A model generated the notes under the pieces. That model saw only the letters and a list, made by a program, of their open reading frames with translations. It was not told the DNA's origin and did not search any database. Positions 22,684 to 33,159 of a DNA stretch of 64,000 nucleotides are shown here, piece after piece; the first letter of the stretch is position 1; each line of letters opens with the position of its first letter. The DNA is from Calvatia gigantea (Eukaryota; Basidiomycota; Agaricomycetes; Agaricales; Lycoperdaceae), in NCBI GenBank assembly GCA_025093985.1, contig JACAAK010000006.1, positions 1,922,001-1,986,000 on the forward strand. The letters run 5' to 3'. A program made the translations under genes and the position numbers.

Positions 22684-23305
22684 GTAAAACTAGTTCTTAA
22701 TTGCTGGTGAATAACTGCATATGATTAAAGCTTTCAATGGCTACACTTCGCCGGTCCGTCTTAATTGATGTGTGCCATGGTGGATCGTAACATGATAAAT
22801 ACTCTCTGAGCCCTAAAAAGCAATATGATTGAGTAACATGTGTTAAGAAACTTAACATGCTGAAAAGCATGGAGGAGAACAATGGATATAGTATTCTTAC
22901 TCCAAATCTGATGACTGCCTTATCCTGCACTTCACAGCAAAGGAACTTCAATAAGTTGAAGGTATTGCTTTTGTGATTCAATTCTCCAGTTATCCATGCA
23001 TGTGAGATATGCTTAGTGTTGATGACAAAACTGCTTTTGCAGACTGGATGAGAAGATACACTGGAATAATCTGATGGGCTTCAGCTTACCAGATAAGAAG
23101 AGAGTTTGAATAACACTAGATGAGCACTATATGTGTTACATGGAAGGAATCTTCAATCCTTGATTGAGCTGGATTTAATCTGCCTTCATACAATTACACT
23201 GGATTTTATCTGCATTTTCCAACCACTTCGTCAACCTTGCTTTGGCAATAAAGTCTAACGGCCTTGCAACTAGCAGGCTTGAGTGACTACCACAACATGA
23301 TACTG
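22684..23305. other. Unresolved decayed DNA right of R
   Basis: A+T-rich sequence without an open frame or motif I recognise. It is not the continuation of G4 or family B. By position it is probably interior of C1. Confidence 0.35.
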
Positions 23306-24030
23306 ATTCCTACATCATTACGAGCCCTCCTCTTCAGAGTTGATGGGAAAAATATAAAGGATATGATATTCCTTTCTGCCTTCATATGAAGACACTTGGA
23401 TAAAAATATTAGGTTTAGAAATATTCCTTTCTGCCATAGTCACTGGAAAAATATATTCATAGGACTTTCAATTGTTCCTATCGCCTCTCACAAGTCACTG
23501 ATAAAACAAATGGGGAGTTATCCCTACCGACGTCTCAAGACGAGCGTCCTAGGCAAAAATAACATTAGGAAATTATTCCTTCCTCCTCTAACAAGTTGTA
23601 GGAGAAAATATTATAAGGTTTACACTTTTACCTTTCCACCTCTTATGAGTTGTTGGATAAAACAAATCAGGAACATATTCCTTCATACTTGTTCAAGAGT
23701 CGACTGTAAAAATATGACAGGAACTTATTTCTTTCACAAGATAAAAATAAGATAGGGTCTAATGATCCTTTCCCTCTTTCATGAGATTGAGGAAAATTTT
23801 CATAGGTTTTGAATGTAACCTTCTGCCTCTTCGTGAGTCTACGGTAAAACATCTACATGGAATTTATCCATCTGCCTCGAATCGAGAGTCTGGAAAAATA
23901 TACAGGGTCAATCTCAAGATCCTTCCACCTCCTTGGAGTTGTATGGAAAAACAAATAAGGGACTTAATCATTCCTCCCTCCTTTTCAGAGTTGATGGGAA
24001 ATAACAAAAAGTGTGTATGCATTCCTTGGG
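23306..24030. repeat. Degenerate ~51-bp tandem array of hairpin units
   Basis: About 14 diverged units begin near positions 23306, 23368, 23423, 23471, 23519, 23575, 23627, 23677, 23727, 23764, 23815, 23866, 23919 and 23970. Spacing is 37-62 bp and most often 51. Each has an ATTCCTT-like start, a pyrimidine-rich segment, a short inverted repeat and a GGAAAAATA-like A-rich segment. Most end in AGG. The inverted repeats differ in sequence but keep pairing, for example CTTCATATGAAG (23380), CGTCTCAAGACG (23531), CTTGTTCAAG (23688), CTCGAATCGAG (23876) and CTCCTTGGAG (23929). Function unknown. A coding origin (17-residue repeats) is an alternative. Confidence 0.7.
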
Positions 24031-24460
24031 ACTGTATCCTTAATCCACATCAGCCAAAATGCCTTTTGCTTGGAGGAAATTGCATGAGACCACTTCTATT
24101 TGTGAATCCATTAATTTGGAATTTGTTCAAGTTAAATCAGAACAAGGCTTGTAGCATCATTGCTCTGTCAGCTCATAGGACTGCCACGGCTGATTGATCT
24201 ACATAACTGCAAAAGTGATGGCCTTGGTTACACTGGCTTAGTACTGCCACTTTCTTGATCTCACAATAATCACATGCTGGATTAGCGACCAGTGATTTAT
24301 CACTTAGGATTTCGCATCAGCAAAAATGGTTTTTTGTATTTTGCACCTATGCAAAAAAACAGATTTGTCAAATGCTTTGAAAGAATTGCTGTTTACAATT
24401 TCTGGAGGAGCTTTTTTAAGCTTTCTTACTCCTACTCTTAGATGAAAGTTGCAGTGAGTT
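24031..24460. other. Unresolved A+T-rich DNA left of G3
   Basis: No open frame with a recognisable domain. It contains poly-A and poly-T runs near 24350 and 24415. It is probably interior of C1, and G3 inserted at its end. Confidence 0.35.
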
Positions 24461-24767
24461 TGTTGTGAACTTTTCACCAATCATATCGTGCTCCTTACTT
24501 CGTTTACATTCCAATCTCCTGTGTACCTGTTTCAGCTACTTCTGCCTGCACGATCTCCGAACTCTGACTCATAACTACTATGCCATAGTCATTAGATGTT
24601 TCATGTAGTTATCTCCATCCATTCAACTGGATGTTCCTTCTGTATTTAAGTGTACATACATACTCCTGTATTTGGTACACTTAACCACTTGGTCCTCCTC
24701 TCCTTACTTGCCCTCAAGTCTTAGCCTAAGTTGCAACCTGAGGTTTACTCAGACTAAGGTCATAACA
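24461..24767 (+). repeat. 5' LTR of G3 (307 bp)
   Basis: Starts TGTTGTGAAC and ends GGTCATAACA. A TATTTAAG box (near 24638) is the likely TATA element, and CATTCAACTGGATG is an internal inverted repeat. TTTGGTTAAGCGTCCCC follows in primer-site position; the matching tRNA is not identified. Confidence 0.95.
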
Positions 24768-24847
24768 TTTGGTTAAGCGTCCCCACCTCACCTTGCAAGG
24801 AGTAGGCTGAAAACAGGCCTGAACAAGAACAACCCAGGAGCTAGTAT

Positions 24848-25963
24848 ATGAGCTTGAACCCGGATGAATACAGAGAACCAAATCTCGAAGTTACTGACGA
24901 TGAATCCGAAACTACAGATGAAGAAGAAACGGGGAACCCTGAAGTACCTGAAGAAACACATGACAAACCCGGAGTAAACCCAGCAGAAGAAGAAGTATTA
25001 TCAGAACTTCTAAATGAACTCGACCTAGCAGAAGAGGAGATAGTTCACCAGGAGAAATCAGATGAATCAAGCTCAGACGAAACAGAATCAGAAACTGACT
25101 CCAACATGACTGACAATGCAGTAATACCCGCAGCAACACCCAGCAGGAAAGGCCTAGTGCCAGACCTGGGGTTTTTCAATGGCACCCATGCCAAATTCGA
25201 TGACTGGTGGAGAGCAATGACCCTTTTCATGAAATTCAACAAGATAGTCTCAGCAGATGATAAAGCCATAGCAGTCCTAGCCAGACTGCGAGGAGGAACT
25301 GCAGGAGCATATGCAGCCATGAGAGCACCAGCCATCCTAGGATCAGAAGACTCAGTAGACTAGAAGGTCTTCTCTGAAGAATTTAGAAGAACCTTCTCAG
25401 ACAATGCCTCAAACAGCAAAGCCGAATGGCAGATCGAAAAATTCAAACAAGGGAACTGAAACACCACTGACTACCTAATCGAAATTGAGGTACTGAAAAG
25501 CAAGGCCAAGACTGATAGCAAGCATGCTATGTTCCTACTTAGGAAGAATGCCTGGCAAGATATCATACATACGATCACGGGCTATCCACCTTCAGCCAGA
25601 CTGGACACATATGCAGAATGGAAAGAAGCCATATTATCCATTGGACAAGGATACAAAGCATCCGAATACCGAGGAGACAGGAAAACGAACTCTGGCACCA
25701 CCTATGGAGGAATGGGTGAACCCATGGAGATAGAAAGCAGGCGTCATGTCTTCAATGACAAAGGAGAACCGAAGTGCTACAACTGTGGCATTTTTGGCCA
25801 CATCGCCAAGGATTGCAAGAAGCCCAAGGGACTAATATGCTACAACTGTGGAAAAAAGGGACACATAGCCAAAGCCTGCACCACACCCAAGAAGATCCAA
25901 GTCTGAGGAGTAGAAGAGACCACTGACAAAGAAAGGAAGGATTTTTCTGAAGACTCTGAGTAG
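24848..25963 (+). pseudogene. G3 gag, broken
   Basis: Capsid-type protein of family G, starting MSLNPDEYRE. It has an acidic N-terminus, a gag core (FDDWWRAMTLFMKFNK, LARLRGGTAGAYAAM), and two complete CCHC knuckles (CYNCGIFGHIAKDC, CYNCGKKGHIAKAC, 25778-25885). Breaks are TAG near 25363 (TGG in G4), TGA near 25457, and TGA at 25904. The frame then reaches the family-conserved TAG at 25961-25963. Confidence 0.88.
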
Positions 25964-28900
25964 GTGCTACCTCGAGAGTCAAAAAGCTTGTATCTAGGAT
26001 ATCAGACAAATTCTACATGATTCCTCAGAGAAGAAAGCGCGAACTGAATCTAAAAGGAAAAATACAAACAGCAGGAAAGGAGATAACAGTCAACACCATC
26101 GTAGACTCAGGGTGTACAACCAGCAGCATCAGCAAAAAACTGGTAGATGAAGAAGGACTCCCTATCTGGAAATTGGAACAACAAATTGTGGTACTAAATG
26201 CAGACAGAACACCTAACCAAGATGGAAAAGTAATGGAGACCACCATAATCAACATTGACATCCAGGGACATAAGGAACAAATCGAGGCCTCAGTCGTACA
26301 ACTACAGGACAGAGCGGAAATCTTTTTAGGACATGATTGGCTAGTCAAACATAACCTGGAGGTAGACTGGAACAATGGAGAAATCAAATTCACCCAGTGT
26401 CCACCAGACTGCCAATTCCCCCATCAGAACATCTCTATCATGGAAAAGCTACAAAGCATAACTGCCACGGAAGACCTATGGGAAGAAGAAGACGAGCCAG
26501 ACCTGACCAAACCAGAAGACCTACAAGACTACGTACAACCATTCATGCACTTATTCAACAAAACAACATTTGACAAGCTCCCAGAACGAACTGAATGGGA
26601 CCACGAGATAGTCTTAATGGAAGATGCCCCAAAAGAAATAAGTGCGGGGACATACAACATGATGATTAAAGAGCAAGACAAACTCAAGGCATTCATTAAG
26701 GAAAACCTAGAATCAGGACAAATATGACCATCGAAATCCCCATATGCAGTGCCAACATTCTTCATTCCGAAGAAAGACGGGTCCAAAAGGCTGATCCAAG
26801 ACTATAGATGGCTAAACAACATGGTCATCAAAGACAAAACACTGCTGCCAAGAATCGGCGAAGTAATTGACAAGCTTGGAAAAGCCAAATACTTCAACAA
26901 GCTGGACATCATCTGGGGATACAACAATGTCAGGATCAAAGAAGAAGATGAATGGAAGGCTGCCTTCCTCACCAATGAAGGGCTCTTCGAGCCAATGGTC
27001 ATGTACTTTGGCCTAAGCAACTCGCCGGGGACGTTCTCCAGAATGATGACAAGCATCTTCTGTGACCTCTTACAAAACGGAGACATCATAAACTATATGG
27101 ATGACTTTGCCATCCCGGAAAACACTAAGGAGCAACTAAAGGAACAGACAGTATGATTTCTGGAACAAGCAGCCCAGTACAATCTATGCTTCAAATGAAC
27201 CAAGTGCATTTTTGATGCAGAAGAAATTCCCATGCTAGGAGTTAGGGTAGGACATGGATGAATCGAAATGGAAGAAGACAAAGTAAAATCAGTACGAGAA
27301 TGGTCCGAGCCCAAAAACACCAAGGGGGTAGAAAGGTTCCTAGGTTTTGCAAACTATTATCGACACTTCATCAAAAACTTTAGCACAATTGCGGGACCCC
27401 TAAACAAGCTCAAAGGAGCAACCACATGGGAATGGACACAAGAGTACCAAGACTCATTCAACCAACTCAAGAAATGTATCACTGAAGAACCTGTCTTGAC
27501 ACTACCACAAAGGCATGGCCAATTCAGAGTAGAAGTCGATGCATCAAACTATGCATTAGGAGGGGTACTATCACAGCTACAAGAAGGAAAATGGCATCCC
27601 ATCGCTTTCACATCACAAACCCTGTCACCAGCAGAACGAAACTATGAAATATATGACAAAGAATTGCTAGCCATTGTCCATGTCCTAAAAGAATGGAGAC
27701 ATTATCTCTTAGATGCCAAAGAATGATTTGAAATCTGAACAGACCATGAAAACCTAAAGTATTACCGAGAACCACAGAAACTAAATGGGCGACAAGCATG
27801 GTGGTATCTGCGACTGCAAGACTACGACTTCACGCTACGACATGTACCAGGAAAAACAAACACAAAAGCCGACCTCCTATCCCAAATCCACCAAATGCCA
27901 GAAGAACAAGAAGATAAACTAGTCACCATGATTTGGGAAAGCTGGCTACAGACAGAAGGCACAGACAGCACGGTACTCCTACGAGCAGAACTATTCATTG
28001 AACCAAACTTCCTAGAACAAATTTGAAACCGGACCCAGTGAGAAACAGTAGTCCTAACTGAGCTAAAGAAACAAGGGTCCCAACTCACCGAAGATGGCGG
28101 AATAATCTACAAATAGAATAGTGCATATGTTCCACCCGATCAGAAACTACGAGAGGAAGTCCTAATACAGTACCATGACACCCTAGATGCAGGGCACCCA
28201 GGACAACACAGGATGACAGAGTTAATCAGCCGGGACTACTGGTGGCCATCAATATGAAAGGACATAAAGAGATATATCCAAGGATGCCAAGCCTGTCAAA
28301 GGGCCAAGTCTAGAACGACACTGCTCAAATTGCCACTACATCCCCTTCCGATACCAAATGGACCCTGGGAGGAAATTAGTATCAATATGATCGGACCACT
28401 GCCAGAATCTAAAGGAAAAGACGCAATACTAGTCATTGTGGATTGCTTCACAAAAATGATATGACTCTCAGTGACAACCACAGATGTGTTATCTAAGGAC
28501 ATTGCAAGGATATACTGAGATGAAATATGGAAGCTACATGGACTGCCGAGGAAAGTACTTAGTGACCAAGGACCTCAATTCGCATCAGAATTCACCAAGG
28601 AGCTGTTCAAGGGGCTTGGCATCGAACAAAATCTATCAACGGTGTATCACCCGCAAACAGACGGACAAACTGAATGCATCAACAGAGAAGTAGAGACTTA
28701 TATCCGCCTGTACTGCAACTATGACCAGGATGACTGGGCAGAGTGGCTCCCCATCGCAGAATTTCAGTACAATGACAAATCACATGGAGGGACACAAGAG
28801 ACGCCATTTTTCCTAAACTATGGAAGGAATCCATGGAAAGGCAAGAACGAGCCAACAACGAACAACCCTGTCACCACAGCATTCCTGGAACAACTACAGT

Positions 28901-29484
28901 GCGCCCGAGACAACACTTCATCAGCACTACAGACATACCAAGAAAAGATGAAACAGCAACATGACTGCAATAGAACCCACACCAGCATTTATCAAATAGG
29001 AGATAAAGTATGGTTAGAAAACACCAATATCCATACCAATCAATCATCAAAGAAGCTAGGCCAAAAATGGTATGGACCTTTCCTTATTAAGGAAAAGATA
29101 GGAGAAGCAGCATACCAGCTGAAACTGCCAGATGGATGGGCCATCCATGATGTATTCAACGAACAGCTCCTGACACCAGCATACCAGGTGGAGTTCCCAA
29201 GTCAAAAACAACCATCAGTACCCAACCTGGTGATCATCAACAATGAAGAAGAATACAAAGTAGACAAGATCTGCAGACGACGAAAATGAGGAAGGGGCTA
29301 TTAATTCCTGGTCCACTGGAAGGGGTACAACAATGAAGAAGATATGTGGACAGCAGAGTCTAACCTGGAAAATGCTAAAGACACCATAAGAGACTACCTA
29401 AAAAGGCATCTGGAGGATACCCATAAAAGAGGGGGCAGAAAACACAAAAAAGCAACAAACAAGCAACCCAGACAAAGAAACTAA
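25964..29484 (+). pseudogene. G3 pol with C-terminal chromodomain-like end, broken
   Basis: Pol of family G in the -1 frame to gag. It shows retropepsin VDSGCTTSSISKKLV (26105), RT with NYMDDFAIPE (27090-27120), RNase H (YEIYDKELLAIVHVLKEWRH, 27645), integrase zinc region and core (SINMIGPLPES near 28380), QTDGQTECINREVETY (28660) and a chromodomain-like end (FLVHWKGYNNEEDMWTAES, 29305-29360). It ends with TAA at 29482-29484. In-frame TGA codons occur near 26725, 27154, 27198, 27258, 27724, 27736, 28023, 28038, 28255, 28459, 28517 and 29287, among others. Several are shared with G1. Confidence 0.9.
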
Positions 29485-29490
29485 ACAGAC

Positions 29491-30480
29491 ATGCCTGCTT
29501 CCCAATCTAACTGCATTGCTATCGACTCCCTTGTTCATCCCACACCCACCAGAATCTCCTCCCTTCCATTTCCCGAACCAGGCAACAGCCGAGCACCTGC
29601 CCCCCAGGGAACCCATTTCAATCTTGCTAAAACACCGTCCCCTGCACAAGGACTCCTTGAAGCCTTGCTCAAAGACATCAACAAGGCAACCAACAGCAAA
29701 ATTGAGAACATTACTGCCCAGAACAAATGGCTGGTAGTAAACCGGCACATTACCCTCACCACTGCTTGCATCACCTTCGCTGACATGTATGCCGGATTCA
29801 CCAATGCCTCCTCCTTCACCAACCAGCATATCCCCGCCATCTTCTGAGCACTAGACCAGTCCACCCTCACCCCTAATGAAAAAGATCGTGTCCAAGGGCT
29901 CCAAAGCCGAATCGATTTGGGCCTTGAAGTCTTTAACTACCTTGACATTGCCAACATATTCCTGGAACTCGCCGACATAGCCATGAAATTACTTGGAAGG
30001 GACAAGTCAAATAAAGATCCCAACATCAATACCTTGGTCAATAGAATTCATATCACCCTTTCCGAACTACACGACACTGTCAACCCCACACCACCGACCC
30101 GTGCTGATACCCCTATGGATGAGGAAGCCACAGTTTCAATGAAAGAAGAAGTCAACACCCTCCGCCACTTCATTAAAACCATCACACCACTGCAACTCAT
30201 ATTGGTTTTTCTCCCACCCACAAGATTCTGCACTATATTGCCAGGACAAGAAAAGGACCAACATTATTGGAACTCAATAGTCAAGAACTACTGGGACAGC
30301 TCCACTACCACTGACTTCCCATACAACAGCGTCCCAGTCCCTATCCAGCAAGACAGGCAAAGCCACTCACCTGTCTTCTTAGCGCGTTCCAATGAAGGAA
30401 AGTTCCTCATCGCTGCCACTAAGAAAACACTCGCCGCTGCAGTCATGAACAGAGACTTCGATGAGCTTTCTGAGGCATGA
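29491..30480 (+). pseudogene. G3 ORF3, helix-rich accessory protein, one TGA
   Basis: A frame of 330 codons starting MPASQSN six bases after the pol stop. It is broken by one TGA at 29845-29847 and ends just before the 3' LTR. It shows no zinc knuckle, signal peptide or membrane segment. Predicted helical blocks include ACITFADMYAGFTNASSF and LDIANIFLELADIAMKLLGR. A homologue with its own ATG in a different frame from pol is at 32061 in G2, so it is a separate gene and not a pol extension. Family and function were not recognised. Confidence 0.78.
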
Positions 30481-30485
30481 AGCCT

Positions 30486-30498
30486 AATTGGGGGGTAT
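30486..30498 (+). other. Polypurine tract of G3
   Basis: AATTGGGGGGTAT directly precedes the 3' LTR; the G-run is the likely plus-strand primer. Confidence 0.7.
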
Positions 30499-30805
30499 TG
30501 TTGTGAACTTTTCACTGATCATATCGTGCTCCTTACTTCGTTTACATTCCAATCTCCTGTATACCTGTTTCAGCTATTTCTGCCTGCACGATCTCCGAAC
30601 TCTGACTTATAACTACTATGCCATAGTCATTAGATGTTTCATGTAGTTATCTCCATCCATTCAACTGGATGTTCCTTCTGTATTTAAGTGTACATACATA
30701 CTCCTGTATTCAGTATACTTAACCACTTGGTTCTCCTCTCCTTACTCGCTCTCAAGTCTTAGCCTAAGTTGCAACCTGAGGTTTACTCAGACTAAGGTCA
30801 TAACA
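30499..30805 (+). repeat. 3' LTR of G3 (307 bp)
   Basis: Collinear with the 5' LTR at 24461 without length change and followed by the duplicated GAGTT. Confidence 0.95.
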
Positions 30806-30810
30806 GAGTT

Positions 30811-31090
30811 AGTCACAGGAGTTTAGTTGAGTTAAAGGACATTTGATAGCTCAAAGTAATTGTCATTGCATCCTTTATGGCCATTATAGCAAATGCTAGC
30901 ATTAATTCCTCTCCGCTACAGGCTTTTCTCCAACTTTTAAAGTCTGGTTAAATCCGCATGATTGTTGATGACTCTGACATTTGATGTTCGGCTCTGCCAC
31001 TCTTTTGTTGAAGATTCCAATGTCTAAGCTTGGTTTCAATACCGCTAGATTATTGAAGTGTTAATCTTCCCCCCTTCAAGTGAGAAGGAG
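30811..31090 (+). other. 3' terminal interior of C1
   Basis: Continues the C1 interior interrupted by G3. No open frame is left. It ends with the purine-rich AAGTGAGAAGGAG, the probable polypurine tract of C1. Confidence 0.6.
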
Positions 31091-31634
31091 TGTTGAATCT
31101 CGCTCTGTACCACTATGTTGGTTCAGTCTATTTATAGCTAAAACAGGGTTCAAGTATTTCACCTTCAGAGGGTCAATAATAACAGACCATCATGGACTAC
31201 ATATGCAGTAGTTGTACTGCCCTTCTGGTAATCAGTTATACTCTCCGCATGGAACCTTCTAGTACATGCGTTATATACAGTATGCTCCAATTATGCTACT
31301 GGTAGTTAGACCTCACCTGTATAAGGGTTTAGAGTGCACAGACCAGGGATATTAGTATATAAACCCTATGTAGCATTGTAGTATGTAGACACTTATGTGT
31401 TGCCCTCACAGGCAAAGACACTATGTCTTTTTCTCTCTATGCTAGCTTCTCTAAGCATTGCTTCCTCTCTCCTCAAGACTCTCTGAGTACACTGGTATAA
31501 GCAGGACTATGTCTGCTACCATGCATCTCTCCTATTGGACTGTCTCCCAGATGAATATGACTACCCTCCACCGCTGACACTTATATGCTTAGGTAGTGTG
31601 AATTATATTGGGATGTCTACTCGTTCTCTCCACA
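31091..31634 (+). repeat. 3' LTR of C1 (544 bp)
   Basis: TGTTGAATCT start and CTCTCCACA end, same length as 6711-7254, followed by the duplicated TAGGC at 31635-31639. Confidence 0.92.
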
Positions 31635-32053
31635 TAGGCCAGAAACAGTATGGACCTTTCCATATTAAGGAAAAGATAGGAGAAGCAGTGTATTGGCTTG
31701 ACCTACCAGAAGGATGGGCCATCCATAATGTCTTCAATGAACAACAACTGACACTGGCATGACCAGTAGAGTTCCTGAGCCAGAAAGAACTGCCAGCACC
31801 GGACCTGGTCATCATCAACAATGAAGAAGAGTACAAGGTAGAAGAAATCCAAGGACAATAGAAGTATGGAAGGGGATACCAATTTCTAGTACACTGGAAG
31901 GGGTATAGTAATGAAAAAGATACATGGACTGCAGAATCTAACCTGGGAAATGTGAGGGAGGCCATACAAGACTACCTAAACAGGCATCCAGAGGATATCC
32001 ATAAAAGGGAGGGCAGAAAACCTAGAAAACCATGCAACAACTCAACCAGTTAA
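31635..32053 (+). pseudogene. G2 pol, right end (integrase C-terminus, chromodomain)
   Basis: Continuation of the G2 pol interrupted at 6710. The integrase tail (YGPFHIKEKIGEAVYWL) and a chromodomain-like segment (FLVHWKGYSNEKDTW near 31890-31930) are readable, with stops near 31760 and 31858. It ends with TAA at 32051-32053. Confidence 0.85.
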
Positions 32054-32060
32054 AACAAAC

Positions 32061-32630
32061 ATGCCTGCCTCCCAATCTAGTTACATCACCATTGCCTCCC
32101 TCATTCATCCCAACTCCACCAGAATCTTGTTTGTGCCCTTTCCCACCCCAGGAAGTAATAAAGCCCCTGCTCCAAGTGGCACTTGTTTCAACATGGCCAC
32201 AACTCTGTCCCTAGCCCAAGGACTCCTCAAGGACCTGCTCAAGGATGTCAACAATGCCACCAATGAAGAACTAGCCACAATCACCATCCAAAATCAGAGA
32301 TTGAATACCAACCATCTCATTACACTCACTACCACATGCATCACCTTTGCAGACATGTATGCTGGTTTTAAAAATGCCTCAGCATCAACCAGCCAACACA
32401 TCTCTGCCATCTTCCACACACTTAGCCAGTCTTCACTCACCCCAACCAAACAAACCTGTGTCAATAGCCTGCACAGCAGAATCAACCTCACCATTGAAGT
32501 ATTCAAAGGCATTGATATTGCTGAAATCTTCCTGGAATTAGGAGACATTGCCTCAAGCCTGCTTAGTAGGGACACTACCCCAGACAACTCCAGTACCAAG
32601 GAACTTGTCAACAGAATTCACAACACCCTC
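32061..32630 (+). pseudogene. G2 ORF3, truncated by LTR-B
   Basis: Starts MPASQSSY seven bases after the pol stop and in a different frame. It is open for 190 codons and homologous to G3 ORF3 through VNRIHNTL. It is then cut by an LTR of family B, which adds a few foreign residues. No internal stop is present in what remains, although G2 pol is heavily decayed. Confidence 0.8.
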
Positions 32631-33159
32631 TGTTATGAATATGACTATTTACTTAGATAATACAAGTTCTAGAACACTCTTAGACTAGAATACATCTAGA
32701 CTATGCCTAGAACTTAATACTCATAAATAGAACAACTTATATAATAATTCAAAGTCATACCACTTTGAAGTCATACTACTCTTATATACCATATAGAGAC
32801 AAGTAATATACCAATACAATACAATACAGTAACACATTGTTATAGTATATAAACCCTTCAACTTGACCAGTAGACAACATCATTTCTACTTGGTTAGGTG
32901 GAGACTCAATCTATAACTCTCTTAACACTCTCTTATAATCTGAACCTAAGACATTACCTCTGAACTATTAAGTTTACTTTATAAGACATTATAGGAGTTA
33001 TCTATTGAAGGACAAAGACCTCTGATCTAAGACATAAGAATATACAAAGTAGTTATAATACTTTTATATTCTTAAGCCTTTGAGAAGAAGTCCCCTTTGA
33101 TATCACAACTGCCTGTAGATATCAGGTTGACTTAGGACAAAGTCAATCTCACTATAACA
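32631..33159 (+). repeat. LTR of family B, isolated
   Basis: Runs TGTTATGAAT to ACTATAACA and is the inverse of 10152-10673. Flanks (ccctc, gccag) do not form a target duplication. It joins G2 sequence on the left and an inverted C1-type LTR fragment on the right, so the site has been rearranged. Confidence 0.8.

Larger units (their letters stand above)
24461..30805 (+). mobile_element. Ty3/gypsy element G3, structurally complete
   Basis: A 6345-bp element with equal 307-bp LTRs and a perfect 5-bp target duplication GAGTT (24456-24460 and 30806-30810). Between the LTRs lie gag, pol in the -1 frame and a third ORF. It is complete in structure but dead by more than a dozen stops in coding regions. 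The two LTRs differ at 11 positions by eye, all transitions. Confidence 0.95.
6711..31634 (+). mobile_element. Ty1/copia-like element C1 with nested insertions (24.9 kb span)
   Basis: Two direct 544-bp LTRs (6711-7254 and 31091-31634) have the same TGTTGAATC start and end in ACA. They are bordered by the 5-bp duplication TAGGC at 6706-6710 and 31635-31639. A copia-type primer site follows the left LTR and a purine-rich tract (AAGTGAGAAGGAG) precedes the right one. Sequence of G2 on either side joins in frame, so the span was one insertion. Its own internal DNA survives only as decayed pieces (7255-10151, probably 22684-24460, and 30811-31090). The rest is younger insertions. A deletion of part of the interior is likely, because expected parts of elements B and G4 are missing. 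Confidence 0.88.

Noticed and set aside
23306..24030. CRISPR array
   Set aside because: Units are diverged, there are no identical repeats with unique spacers, no cas genes are present, and the context is a eukaryotic retrotransposon nest.
1..30480. TGA used as a sense codon in the host
   Set aside because: TGA positions align with different residues (R, W, and others) in sister copies. The host genes use TGG for tryptophan normally, so mutation explains the stops better.
10152..33159. The two inverted family B LTRs as ends of one large element
   Set aside because: They are in opposite orientation and lack matching target duplications, so they are separate insertions and not a pair.
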